The notes: generated by a model from the letters alone, not told the origin. A DNA stretch of 64,000 nucleotides from Closterium sp. NIES-65 (GCA_948144175.1 CANXME010002304.1:62001-126000), one strand, 5' to 3'; numbered from the stretch's first letter, positions 12,101 through 23,881 are shown. Numbers and translations are program-made.

Positions 12101-15100
12101 ATCACTGCCGGCACTCCTCCACTGCCCATGCACTCTGCATGCCCACTCCTCCCCCCTACTTCTGTCTGCACAAACCTTGTGGTCTCGCTTCATTGTGTTC
12201 ACGTGTGCCTTGCTTAGTAGATCTCACAGTTGCCACTACACAATCTCTACCTTCACAATCACAAACCTCGACAATTGCCTGGCTCTAGCCCTTCTGAATC
12301 TATCATGCCTTCCAGGTACCTGCCACCCTCTGTAGACAAGCATTCGAACCTCTCGTCATCACGTCCAACTCACTCACCCCACTCAGGAATCTTGGCTGGA
12401 ACAATCTCATAGGCTCCATTCCCGACAGCATCTCTGCGCTCACGGCCTTGGAAGATCTGTAAGAGGCACACTAAATCTGCTCCACCTGCGTGCTGCTCTG
12501 TCCACTGCGAGCGGCATGCCATGTGCGCATCACTGCTGGCGCTCCTCCATTGCCCATGCACTCTGCATGCCTACTCCTCCCTCCTACTTCTGTTTGCACA
12601 AACCTTGTGGTCTCGCTTCATTGTGTTCACGTATGCCTTGCTTAGTAGAACTCACAGTTGCCACTACACAATCTCTACCTTCACAATCACAAACCTCTAC
12701 AATTGCCTGGCTCTAGCCCTTCTGAATATATCATGCCTTCCAGGTTCCCGCCACCCTCTGTAGACAAGCATTTGAGCCTCTCGTCTTACCACGCGCAACT
12801 CACTCACCCCACACAGGGATCTTGGCGGCAACAGTCTTACAGGCTCCATTCCCGACAGCATCTCTGCGCTCACGGCACTCGAATTCATGTAAGAGGCTTA
12901 CTGGGTTTGCTCCATCTGCGTTCTGCTCTGCCCACTGGGTGCTGCATGCTATGTGCACATCACTGCTGGCACTCCTCCAATGCCCATGCACTCTGCATGC
13001 CCACTCCTCCCCCCCTCTTCTGTCTGCACAAACCTTGTGGTCTCGCTTCATTGTGTTCACGCGTGCCTTGCTTAGTAGAACTCACAGTTGCCACTACACA
13101 ATCTCTACCTTCACAATCACAAACCTCGACAATTGCTTGGCTCTAGCCCTTTTGAATATATCATGCCTTCCAGGTCCCCGCCACCCTCTGTAGATAAGCA
13201 TTCGAGCCTCGTCTTACCATGCGTAACTCACTCATCCCACACAGGTATTTTGGCGATAACGATCTTATGAGCTCCATTCCCGACAGCATCTCTGCGCTGA
13301 CGGCACTCGAACTTTTGTAAGTGGCATACTGGGCTTGCTCCACCTGCGTGCTGCTCTGCCCACTGGGTGCTGCATCACTGCCGGCACTCCTCCAATGCCC
13401 ATGCACTCTGCATGCCCACTCCCCCCCCCTTCTGCTGTCTGCATTGCGTTGCCACTCCTCGATCGTCTCTGCAGCACCAACCTTGTGGTCTCGCTTCATT
13501 GTGTTCACGTGTGCCTTGATTAGTAGAACTCACAGTTGCAACTACACAATCTCTACCTTCACAATCACAAACCTCTACAATTGCCTGGCTCTAGCCCTTT
13601 TGAATATATCATGCCTTCCAGGTACCCGCCACCCTCTGTAGACAAGCATTTGAGCCTCTCGTCTTACCACGCGCAACTCACTCACCCCACACAGGCATCT
13701 TCGGAACAACAGTCTCACGGGTTCCATTCCTGACAGCATCTCTGCGCTCAGAGCACTCGGATGGCTGTAAGAGGCACACTGGGCTTGCTCCACCTGCGTG
13801 CTGCTCTGCCCACTGGGTGCTGCATGCCATGTGCGCATCACTGCCGGCACTCCTCCACTGCCCATGCACTCTGCATGCCCACTCCTCCCCCCTACTTCTG
13901 TCTGCATCGCGTTGCCACTGCTCGATCGTCTCTGCTGCACCAACCTTGTGGTCTCTCTTCATTGAGTTGGCGTGTGCCTTGCTTAGTAGAAGCCACAGAT
14001 GCCACTACACAATCTCTACCTTCACAATCACAAACCTCGACACTTGCCTGGCTCTAGCCCTTTTGAATCTATCATGCCTTCTAGGTTCCCGCCACTCTCT
14101 GTAGACAAGCATTCGAGCGTCTCGTCTTACCACGCATCTACTCACCCCACACAGGGATCTTTGCTACAACAGTCTCACGGGATCCATTCTCGACAGTATC
14201 TCTGTGCTGGAGGAACTGATAGCGCTGTAAGAGGCAGACTGGGTTTGCTCCACCTGCATGCTGCTCTGCCCATGGGGTGCTGCATGCCATGTGCGCATCA
14301 CTGCTGGCACTCCTCCACTGCCCATGCACTCTGCATGCCCACTCCCCCCACCTTCTGCTGTCTGCATTGCGTTGCCACTCCTCGATCTTTGCTGCACCAG
14401 CCTTGTGGTTTCTCTTCATTGAGTTCACGTGTGCCTTGCTTAGTAGAACTCACAGTTGCCACTACACAATCTCTACCTTCACAATCACAAACCTCTACAA
14501 TTGCCTGGCTCTAGCCCTTCTGAATATATCATGCCTTCCAGGTTCCCGCCACCCTCTGTAGACAAGCATTTGAGCCTCTCGTCTTACCACGCGCAACTCA
14601 CTCACCCCACACAGGGATCTTGGCGGCAACAGTCTCACGGGCTCCATTCCCGACAGCATCTCTGCGCTCACGGAACTGATATGGCTGTAAGAGGCACACT
14701 GGGTTTGCTCCACCTGCGTGCTGCTCTGCTCACTGGGTGCTGCATGCCATGTGCGCATCACTGCTGGCACTCCTCCACTGCCCATGCACACCGCATGCCC
14801 ACTCCTCCCCCCTTCTTCTGTCTGCATCGCGTTGCCACTCCTCTATCTCTGCTGCACCAACCTTGTGGTCTCCATTCATTGAGTTCACGTGTGCCTTGCT
14901 TAGTAAAACCCACAGTTGCCACTACACAATCTCTACCTTCACAATCACAAACCTCGACAATTGCCTGGCTCTAGCCCTTTTGAATCTATCATGCCTTCCA
15001 GGTTCCCGCCACCCTCTGTAGACAAGCATTTGAGCCTCTCGTCTTACCACGCGCAACTCACTCACCCCACACAGGGATCTTGGCGGCAACAGTCTCACTG

Positions 15101-18100
15101 GCTCCATTCCCGACAGCATCTCTGCGCTCACAGCACTCACATATTTGTAAGAGGCACACTGGGTTTTCTCCACCTGCGTGCTACTCTGCCCACTGGGTGC
15201 TGCATGCCATGTGCGCATCACTGCCGGCACTCCTCCACTGCCCATGCACTCTGCATGCCCACTCCTCCCCCCTACTTCTGTCTGCACAAACCTTGTGGTC
15301 TCGCTTCATTGTGTTCACGTGTGCCTTGCTTAGTAGATCTCACAGTTGCCACTACACAATCTCTACCTTCACAATCACAAACCTCGACAATTGCCTGGCT
15401 CTAGCCCTTTTGAATCTATCATGCCTTCCAGGTTCCCGCCACCCTCTGTAGACAAGCATTTGAGCCTCTCGTCTTACCACGCGCAACTCACTCACCCCAC
15501 ACAGGGATCTTGGCGGCAACAGTCTCACTGGCTCCATTCCCGACAGCATCTCTGCGCTCACAGCACTCACATATTTGTAAGAGGCACACTGGGTTTTCTC
15601 CACCTGCGTGCTACTCTGCCCACTGGGTGCTGCATGCCATGTGCGCATCACTGCCGGCACTCCTCCACTGCCCATGCACTCTGCATGCCCACTCCTCCCC
15701 CCTACTTCTGTCTGCACAAACCTTGTGGTCTCGCTTCATTGTGTTCACGTGTGCCTTGCTTAGTAGATCTCACAGTTGCCACTACACAATCTCTACCTTC
15801 ATAATCACAAACCTCGACAATTGCCTGGCTCTAGCCCTTTTGAATCTATCATGCCTTCCAGGTTCCCGCCACCCTCTGTAGACAAGCATTTGAGCCTCTC
15901 GTCTTACCACGCGCAACTCACTCACCCCACACAGGGATCTTGGCGGCAACAGTCTCACTGGCTCCATTCCCGACAGCATCTCTGCGCTCACAGCACTCAC
16001 ATATTTGTAAGAGGCACACTGGGTTTTCTCCACCTGCGTGCTACTCTGCCCACTGGGTGCTGCATGCCATGTGCGCATCACTGCCGGCACTCCTCCACTG
16101 CCCATGCACTCTGCATGCCCACTCCTCCCCCCTACTTCTGTCTGCACAAACCTTGTGGTCTCGCTTCATTGTGTTCACGTGTGCCTTGCTTAGTAGATCT
16201 CACAGTTGCCACTACACAATCTCTACCTTCATAATCACAAACCTCGACAATTGCCTGGCTCTAGCCCTTTTGAATCTATCATGCCTTCCAGGTTCCCGCC
16301 ACCCTCTGTAGACAAGCATTTGAGCCTCTCGTCTTACCACGCGCAACTCACTCACCCCACACAGGGATCTTGGCAGCAACAGTCTCACTGGCTCCATTCC
16401 CGACAGCATCTCTGCGCTCACAGCACTCACATATTTGTAAGAGGCACACTGGGTTTTCTCCACCTGCGTGCTACTCTGCCCACTGGGTGCTGCATGCCAT
16501 GTGCGCATCACTGCCGGCACTCCTCCACTGCCCATGCACTCTGCATGCCCACTCCTCCCCCCTACTTCTGTCTGCACAAACCTTGTGGTCTCGCTTCATT
16601 GTGTTCACGTGTGCCTTGCTTAGTAGATCTCACAGTTGCCACTACACAATCTCTACCTTCACAATCACAAACCTCGACAATTGCCTGGCTCTAGCCCTTT
16701 TGAATCTATCATGCCTTCCAGGTTCCCGCCACCCTCTGTAGACAAGCATTTGAGCCTCTCGTCTTACCACGCGTAACCCACTCACCCCACACAGGGGTCT
16801 TGGCAACAACAATCTCACGGGCTCCATTCCCGACAGCATCTCTGCGCTCACGGCACTCAAAGGCTTGTAAGAGGCACACTGGGTTTGCACCACCTGCGTT
16901 CTGCTCTAGTCACTGGGTGCTGCATGCCATGTGCGCATCACTGCTGGCACTCCTCCACTGCCCATGCACACTGCATGCCCACTCCTCCCCCCTGCCGTCT
17001 GCATCCCTTTGCCACTCCGTGTCCCTCCCTGCTGCTGTGCTTCAATAGTTTCATGATTTTGCTGCTTAGGAAGAGTACGCACTTTCCACTACACAATGTC
17101 AACTTAGAAAATCGCAGTCTGCTACAGTAGCCTTGCCCTAGCCCTTCCGAACTGATTATGCCTTCACAGATCCGGACACCCTCTGTGGATAGGCTCGAGT
17201 CACATGTTTCGTTGAAGTGGTGTGCTGTGCTGGTGATCAAGTGGAATGGAGTTGAAGCTGGTTGGGGACTAGATGTCTGTGGCATTCATTGGGAGACTCC
17301 CCATTCACCTACATCGTATGCTCCATGCACTGCTACTGTGCACTCTGGTTTTAAGCATAGCACATTGCAAGGCATGCGCAAGGTACTAGATGCACGAGTA
17401 TCATGAAGTCACGCGTGAGTGTTTCTTTATTTTCCTCCTGCCATGCCCTCTTTTCTCATCACGCGCAACTCACTCAACCCCACACAGGGACCTAAGCAGC
17501 AACAGTCTCACGGGTCCCATTCCTGACAGTATCTTTGCGCTGAAGGAACTGACAGTGACATACCTGTAAGAGGCACACTGGGTTTGCTCCATCTGCGCAC
17601 TGTTTTTCCCACTAGGTGCTGCATGCCATCTGCGCATCACTTCTGACACTCCTCCACTGCCCATGCACTCTGCATGCCCACTCCTCCCCCCTTCTTTTGT
17701 CTGCATCCCTTTGACACTCCGCGTTCCTCCCTGCTGCTGTGCTTCAATAATTTCATGCTTTTGCTGCTTGGGAAGAGTTTGCGACTGCATCCCAAAATCA
17801 GGCTCGCAAAATCCTACCTCGAGGTTTCCCCCAGGTTACCTCGCTGTGGGTAACCCAAAGGACTCCATCTAGGAGTCCTCGAGGTCACCTCAAAGTTCTT
17901 TGTGACCACAAGGTTACCCACAGAGGTAACCCACAGGAAACCGCCATGACACCACGATGATTCCGCTTCCACGTTTCTGGAGCCAATCAAACGCCACCGT
18001 CGATACGTGAACATTAATCCGAATAGTACACTCCTGCAGTACACTACTTTTATTCTAATTACAGGTTACTAATGCGGGACTGTATAATTATTATTCAGAT

Positions 18101-20246
18101 GTTTTTCTCTGTTGATAACCCAGCCACTTCCATAGAATTTCACAACAGGCTCGGATCAAACTTATAAAATGTGACGTACAAGCAGCATAAACTAGTGTAC
18201 GCTGGACATAATAATAAGATAACTGTTTCCCATTTTAAACACTAAATCGTCCAGCACAAAATGCACCTTATTGTTCTAGGGTCACACAGCTTCAGAATAA
18301 GCTCATATTGAATATTGCCTGTCAGATCAAGAGAACATCAACAAGCAGATAAATGTAAGTAGATGGGAGCCCAAAACAAGGCACTGCATAGCAGGAAAAA
18401 GAAAGAAGAAAAAAATCGGAACAATTACTGTAACTCCACATCACAGCTGTCGATTTGCCACAGCTAATAAAATCGTCGACTAGAACGCCTCGTAAGCTTG
18501 TGTCTGCAGGGGGATGGTGTAATGAAACTTGACAACTAGCAAGATGAACAAAATGATGACAAGAAACACGGAATGACCCGCCCTGATCCTGCAACCATCA
18601 CAGCACCTTTGAAAAAAATAGTACACAACAACGACAAGAAGCAACACGGAATGAGCGAGGCTGATCCGCAACCCTCGGACAGCATTTTAAGACAATTAAA
18701 TGAATAGCTCACCTTACGAGCACCATTGAAAGCTGAACAGCAACTTCAATGGCGGTATGCGATGATGGGGAACGAAGCACGCATCACTCATACCACTGGT
18801 AATCCACCATGAAGAATAAAACACATATAAAAAAAAAACAGGTTAAACACTTGCAACTACTCCTCTGCAATCCGGAAACTACCATCACGTAGCTAGTGAC
18901 CTAATCTCTGCTGCGTGCATGCATAGCTGTCAGGAAACTATACGCTATGCAGCGACAACCACGGAGCCAGGGAGACATGATGGGTAAGTTGGGGAGAGAT
19001 TGATGCATTGACAAGAAGAATGAGAACATCTGTGAAGGAGAGTAGTAAAGTACGTGGCGAACGTACGGTGTGCTGAAGTGACGAGGAAATCTGTGATTGG
19101 TCAGCAATATTCTCCTTGCTTCTCAAATTATACCCTGATATGGCGAGGCTCGTTAGTGGAATCAGGCCTAAACATTGCCGCTGATATAACATGCTGTAAC
19201 ATAAACATGCTTGGGGTCAGCTTTGGTTGCCGAAGCAGCACTAGCAAACCAGGTGATTAGCCTCACTCCGAAGCACTTTGGGTTAGCCCGAGGTAACCTC
19301 AGAATTCCCTGCATCCTGATTCGTCGAATTTTGATTCTCGATTGTGAACGATTCGAATGTTTCCTGTTGATATCTTAGAGGCAACTTTGAGGTAACGTAG
19401 CGAGCGTTGCCCCAAGGTATCCCACAATTCCGCACCTATTTCGCCATTCGAATTTTGGGGATGTGCCACTACACAATGTCAACCTAGAAAGTCACAGTCC
19501 GCTACAGTAGCCTTGCCCGTCCTGCCTTCACAGTTCCAGCCACCCTCTGTGGACAGGCTCGAGTCACATGTTTCGTTGAGGTGGTGTGCTGTGCTGGTGA
19601 TCAAGTGGAATGGAGTTGAAGCCGGTTGGGGATTAGATGTCTGTGGCATTCATTGGGAGATTCCTCATTCACCTTCATCGTGTGCTCCATGCACTGCTAC
19701 TGTGCACTCTGGTTTTTAGCATAGCACATTGCAAGGCATGCGCAAGGTACTAGATGTACGAGTGTCATGAAGTCACACGTGAGTGTTTCTTTCTTTTCCT
19801 CCTGCCATGCCCTCTCTTCTCATCACGCGCAACTCACTTAATCCCACACATAGGGGATTTGACCGCAACAGTTACACGGGCTCCATCCCTTCTGCCTCAC
19901 CGCCACCACCTAAGCCTGCTAGTATGTTTTCTGCTTTGGGTTGGTCGCAACTACTGTTGTCGTTTTTTGCAACTGTGATCTCAGCATGTTACCCCTCGTA
20001 CCCATGCTTCCCCTCGTTTCCTTGTTCCCGCTCTCCTTCCCTCCCTCCCCCCAACCCTCCCCCTTTCTTCCCAGACAATCACATGCCCTTCTCCCACCCT
20101 TCACTTGCTTCCACAAATGCTTTGCTATTGCTCTGATGTGACTCTTCACTCCACCCGCTCTCCCCTTGTCAGGTTCTCTCGCTCCACCGGTCAGTGTCGT
20201 GGCCGCTGCCATTGCTGTTGCGCTCACCTCACTGCTCTTCGTGTAG
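9194..20246 (+). CDS. Secreted, probably GPI-anchored leucine-rich repeat protein (20 exons)
   Basis: Predicted plant-type extracellular LRR protein, 517 aa. Exons: 9194-9335, 9984-10095, 10619-10690, 11079-11150, 11509-11580, 11959-12030, 12387-12458, 12817-12888, 13245-13316, 13695-13766, 14155-14226, 14615-14686, 15075-15146, 15505-15576, 15935-16006, 16365-16436, 16795-16866, 17488-17565, 19854-19921, 20173-20246. All have GT..AG borders; the sum is 1554 nt with no internal stop. Residues 1-41 are a signal peptide (hydrophobic LAMALWLVAF, cut after CHA or AQ). Residues 48-85 are the LRR N-cap (GDKCSTATSIQCDASGM). Residues 86-471 are 16 LRRs of 24 aa, one of 26, with the core LTGSIPDSISALTAL. 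A Pro-rich spacer follows, then SSLAPPV and a hydrophobic tail running to the stop, as in GPI signals. There is no kinase, so if it is a receptor it needs a partner. A single-pass membrane tail is the alternative. An earlier in-frame non-ATG start is not needed. Splicing is inferred by eye. Confidence 0.8.
9420..9870. repeat. Polypyrimidine (CCCTCC)-type low-complexity tract in intron 1
   Basis: About 450 bp of almost pure C/T built from variants of CCCTCCCTCC and CCCACTCCCTC. It includes a 17-nt C-run at 9731-9747. It lies in the first intron of the LRR gene (9336-9983). The long Gly/Arg/Glu-rich frames on the opposite strand are a by-product of the composition, not genes. Confidence 0.9.
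10619..17565 (+). repeat. Tandem array of LRR exon-plus-intron units
   Basis: Sixteen units, each one LRR exon and an intron of about 285-465 bp; the last is 78 nt and follows a 621-bp intron. Each exon starts with 1 nt and ends with 2 nt of a split Leu or Met codon (phase 2), so units can be added or lost without breaking the frame. Introns are nearly as similar as exons: they share GTAAGAGGCACACTGGG at the 5' end and CTCACTCACCCCACACAG at the 3' end. Exons 11 to 15 of the array (15075, 15505, 15935, 16365, 16795) are spaced exactly 430 bp and are almost identical. Confidence 0.9.
17788..19463. mobile_element. Probable TIR DNA transposon (non-coding) in the last long intron
   Basis: The intron 17566-19853 matches the preceding intron (16867-17487) except for a 1.68-kb block. 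The block starts CATCCCAAAAT and ends ATTTTGGGGATG, and inner stretches are also inverted: GGTTACCTCG..TAACCCAAAG near 17836-17860 recurs inverted near 19285-19310, and ACCTCAAAGTT recurs inverted near 19384. No transposase frame is present, so it would be non-autonomous. The TSD is unclear. An ordinary intron expansion is the alternative. Confidence 0.5.
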
Positions 20247-20514
20247 AGCAGTGCATTAAACATGGAACAACAGGAGAGACAAGTCAGTGACTATCGAATT
20301 GCAGTGAAAATATGGAATGATACCAGTAATACCGAGGACTCTGTGAAGACATAAGTGGCAGCACCCCCACCAGTGTGCCTCTGAAGAAGTTGGCTGTTAC
20401 ATTGTGAGGGGCTCTTGGGATTGTGACTGGGATTATGCTGGCAGACGTGCCAGGGTTTTACAGTAGCTAGGGTGGGCTGGAAGTTGGATATTTTGATTAC
20501 CATATAATGATTGG
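20247..20514. other. 3' flank of the LRR gene
   Basis: Likely 3' UTR and downstream sequence. It has no coding signal, but about 20290-20465 recurs in inverted orientation at about 31255-31415, which shows this flank was duplicated together with the last exon. No clear polyadenylation signal could be chosen. Confidence 0.55.
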
Positions 20515-20759
20515 TGTTGAAATAAGGAAACAGTACTTGTTAATGAGTATGAACAAGTCAATACAAGTAAAACTCTAGAAGGGATATATCTTTCAGAGAA
20601 CAAACAAGTGGCCACAAGGCTAATTCACATACAAATACATAATACAACAAGCCATACAATGACAACAACATCAACATGAAACATGCAGGTGTAAATTTCA
20701 AACCACAAGACAAAATCAAGAGATAAGCAAGTAAGGCAGAGTGGGCACAACCCCAAGAG

Positions 20760-21426
20760 CAGTGCAGAACCGCTGATGATCACTAGATCCAAGAGTTTTG
20801 GTGAAGTCGTCAGCACTGTTGCCTGAGTGGCCACGTATGAAGTAGAGTCACAAGCACCTAGGCTAGTAGCCTCTACACCACCACGTGCCTCTACAACCGC
20901 ATCCCTAGTACTCCACGCTCCGCCACCGGGGCTGCCCCACCGGACAACCCACTCATGAAGCTTTTGCGGCGAGAGGGTCTTCGGCGGTCACTGCTGCCGC
21001 TGCTGTCCACCCCCAGAACCCCCGCGTCCACCAGCGGCACCACCAGCAGGAGTAGACGCACAGGTACATACACTCGCCTCCCCGACCAACTGCTGTACCT
21101 CCTTTAACAAAGGACGGCTTTGCCGCAGTGGCCGGGTGGTAGGAGTGAGTGAGGAGTAGCGCCTAACCACAGCATCGTAGAAAACGCTGGCCGACGTCAC
21201 CTGACGAAAGTGGGTCCTCTGGTCGACCGGCAGGTGAGCGCGAACAACAAGTTCTGCGACAGCATCGCACTACGTCCACTGAGTGTAGGCATCGCAGTCC
21301 GCCCGGTACCGCTTCTGCACAGCGTCGCCAGCGTCAGCAGCAGGTGCAGTGGGAGGTGTGGGAACCGGAAGGGACCCCGACGTGGGCTCGAGCAGGGAGA
21401 CGCCATCTCTAAGGAAACGCTGGAGA
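20760..21426 (-). pseudogene. Copia gag and RNase H fragments of element N
   Basis: On the minus strand, 21426-20990 reads as family A gag (DGVSLLEPTSG, HLPVDQRTHFRQ, VFYDAVVRRYSS), followed by Gly-rich sequence and a piece of the LHEW zinc-region leader. It then jumps to the RNase H end (YVATQATV.., about 20840-20765). Gag continues across A1 at 29039-29080 (LHMYL just upstream of DGVSLL). Stops and frame breaks make it non-functional. Confidence 0.75.
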
Positions 21427-21557
21427 TGTCAGATTATTATGGCTGATGCATGTTTGTAGGCTATAGTGGGGTAGCACATATGGGGTACAGTTTGCTAGGG
21501 TTGTATTTGTACCCAACTCTGACTTAGTCAATTCATTCCTGTTCTGTTAGTTTCACA
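21427..21557 (+). repeat. A1 5' LTR
   Basis: 131 bp, TGTCAG..TTTCACA, very short for a copia LTR. It should hold the promoter (U3), but no strong TATA box stands out. Confidence 0.95.
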
Positions 21558-21572
21558 TGGTATCAGAGCGGG
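21558..21572 (+). promoter_or_regulatory. A1 primer-binding site
   Basis: TGGTATCAGAGCGGG directly follows the LTR. The first 12 nt are the complement of the 3' end of plant initiator tRNA-Met, the usual primer of plant copia elements. Confidence 0.92.
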
Positions 21573-21889
21573 TCCCTCCTAAGGACCGTTCTTTGGGCCC
21601 ACCCACGATTTTTTTTTTTCCTGCCCGGAGCGCGCCCTATTCTCCCCGAGGCGCGCTCCCCCTAGTGCGCGTCGAGCTGCCCTTGTGGCGCCCCGAGAGT
21701 CGCGCGCGCAACTCATTTTTTTTCGCGCGCGCGGCCCAGGCCCCACTTCGCGCGGCCCTTACAGCCGCGCCGCGCCGCCCTCTCGGCTCTGCCGCGCCGC
21801 GCCGCCCTCCAGCCGGCCGCGCGGCCTCTTCGTCGCTGCAGCAGGCCCCCCCCCCCCCCCCCGCTGCACCTCTGTCGGCCCCGCAGCCG

Positions 21890-22715
21890 CCTTACCTGAC
21901 GGCCGCCGCCTCACCTGACGGCCCGCCGCCTCGACTTCTGGCCCGCCACCTCACCAGACGGCCCTGCCGCCTCACCTGACGGCCCACCGTCTCACCTGCT
22001 GGCCCGCCACCTTACCTGACGGCCCCGCCGCCTCACCTGACGGCCCGCCGCCACCTTACCTGACGGCCCCGCCGCCTCACCTGACGGCCCGCCGCCTCAC
22101 CTACTGGCCCGCCACCTGACCTGACGGCCCCGCCGCCTCACCTGACGGCCCGCCGCCTGACCTGCTGGCCCGCCACCTCACCTAACGGCCCGCCGCCTCA
22201 CCCGCTGGCCCGCCACCTGACCTGACGGCCCCGCCGCCTCACCTGCTGGCCCGCCACCTGACCTGACGGCCCCGCCGCCTCACCCGACGGCTCGCCACCT
22301 CACCTGTTGGCCCGCCACCTGACGGCTCCGCCGTCCCCTGTCCCGGCCCCGCAGCTCCACCCTGACGGCCCCGCCGAGCCGCCCAGCAGCAGCCGAGCCG
22401 CCCAGCCGCAGCCGAGCCGCCCAGCAGCATCTGAGCCGCCCAGCAGCAGCCGCGCCGCCCAGCAGCAGCCGAGCCGCCCAGCCGCAGCCGAGCCGCCCAG
22501 CAGCAGCCGAGCCGCCCAGCCGCAGCCGAGCCGCCCAGCAGCAGCTGAGCCGCCCAGCAGCAGCCGAGCCGCCCAGCAGCAGCCGAGCCGCCCAGCCGCA
22601 GCCGAGCCGCCCAGCAGCAGCCGAGCCGCCCAGCAGCAGCCGAGCCGCCCGGTACCCGAGCTACCCGAGCCGCCCGAGCCGCCCGAGCCGCCCGAGCCGC
22701 CCGACCCAGCCCGAG
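21890..22715 (+). repeat. A1 leader minisatellites
   Basis: Two repeat blocks lie between the PBS and gag. About 21890-22320 is built of CACCTGACGGCCCGCCGCC-like units. About 22375-22650 is built of GAGCCGCCCAGCAGCAGCC-like units of about 20 nt, ending in (GAGCCGCCC)n. It is strongly C-rich on the sense strand, with no ATG-led frame of note. Confidence 0.85.
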
Positions 22716-22772
22716 CTGCCTGCTGCTGTCCTACCCGACTCTCCTAGCCCGGTGAGACTTTCAGCTGCTGCC

Positions 22773-23846
22773 ATGGCCACCCCCAATGTTCTTACTTTTG
22801 ACGCTGAGGGGAGGGCCATTGACTTTGCCGTCTGGATTGAAGACCTGCAGCTGTACTTACTGTGTGATGCGATAGATGAGGTCTCTCTCTTTGACTTTGT
22901 CTCTGGCGCTGTCCCTTCCCCGCCTGCTGATGCTGACTCTGCTGCTCGCTCCAAGTGGGCGACCCGCGATGCTGCTGCACGTCTTGCTGTGCGTCGCCAC
23001 CTCGCTTCCTCTGAGCGTGCCCACTTTAGTCAGTGCAAGACCGCTCAGGCCTTGTACGACGCTGTAGTTGCACGCTACTCCTCCCCTTCCTCCGCTACCC
23101 TTAGCCGCCTCATGCTACCGTTTCTCTTCCCTGACCTTGCTTCCTTTCCCACTGTTGCTGACCTCGTTACCCACCTCCGCGCTAGTGACACCCGCTACCG
23201 CGCTGCCCTTCCTGCTGAGTTCCGCGCTGCCAACCCTCCTCCCATGTACATCACTCTCTACTTTCTCGTCACCCGTCTCCCTGAGTCCCTTCGTGTCGTT
23301 AGGGACCAGTTTCTCTCTGTCTGTCCCACCACTCTCACTGTCGACCTCCTTGAGGAGTCCCTGCTAGCGGCTGAGAAGAGTATTGTCGCTGTAGGGGCCT
23401 CTCGGGGTGACCCTCGCACCCCCATCTTTGAGGGGTGTGGTCCTTCCCCCCTGCTGCCCTCTGTAGCCTCTGCCGCTGCGGCCGACCTCGCTGGTTTTGA
23501 GTCGGTCGGCGCGGTGTCTGCCCCCAGCGGCAGACGCCGCTCTGGCAAGGGCAAGGGGGGCAAGGGAGCGGGTGGAGCTAGAGGGGGCGGTGGAGGAGGC
23601 GGTGGGGGTGGAGGGGGGAGTGGGGGTGGCGGTGGGGGTGGTGGCGGGAGTGGGGGTACTGGTGGCGGCGGTGGAGGCGGAGGTGGCGGTGGAGGTGGTA
23701 GCGGAGGAGGCGGTGGGAGCGGTGGGAGCGACGGTCCTGGTGGGGGAGGTGGCGGTGGAGACGGGGGTGGCGGTGGAGGCGGGGGTGGCGGTGGAGGCGG
23801 GGGTCGGAGTGGCTCGTCCCAGCGGAGCAGCTCTGGGGGTGGTCAG

Positions 23847-23881
<35 letters not shown>

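Noticed and set aside
10100..17130. Many 60-170 residue frames (HNLYLHNHKP, CRHSSTAHALCMPTPP and similar) on both strands
   Set aside because: They run through introns and splice sites of the LRR gene and recur only because the unit is tandemly repeated. The true exons use another frame with GT..AG borders.
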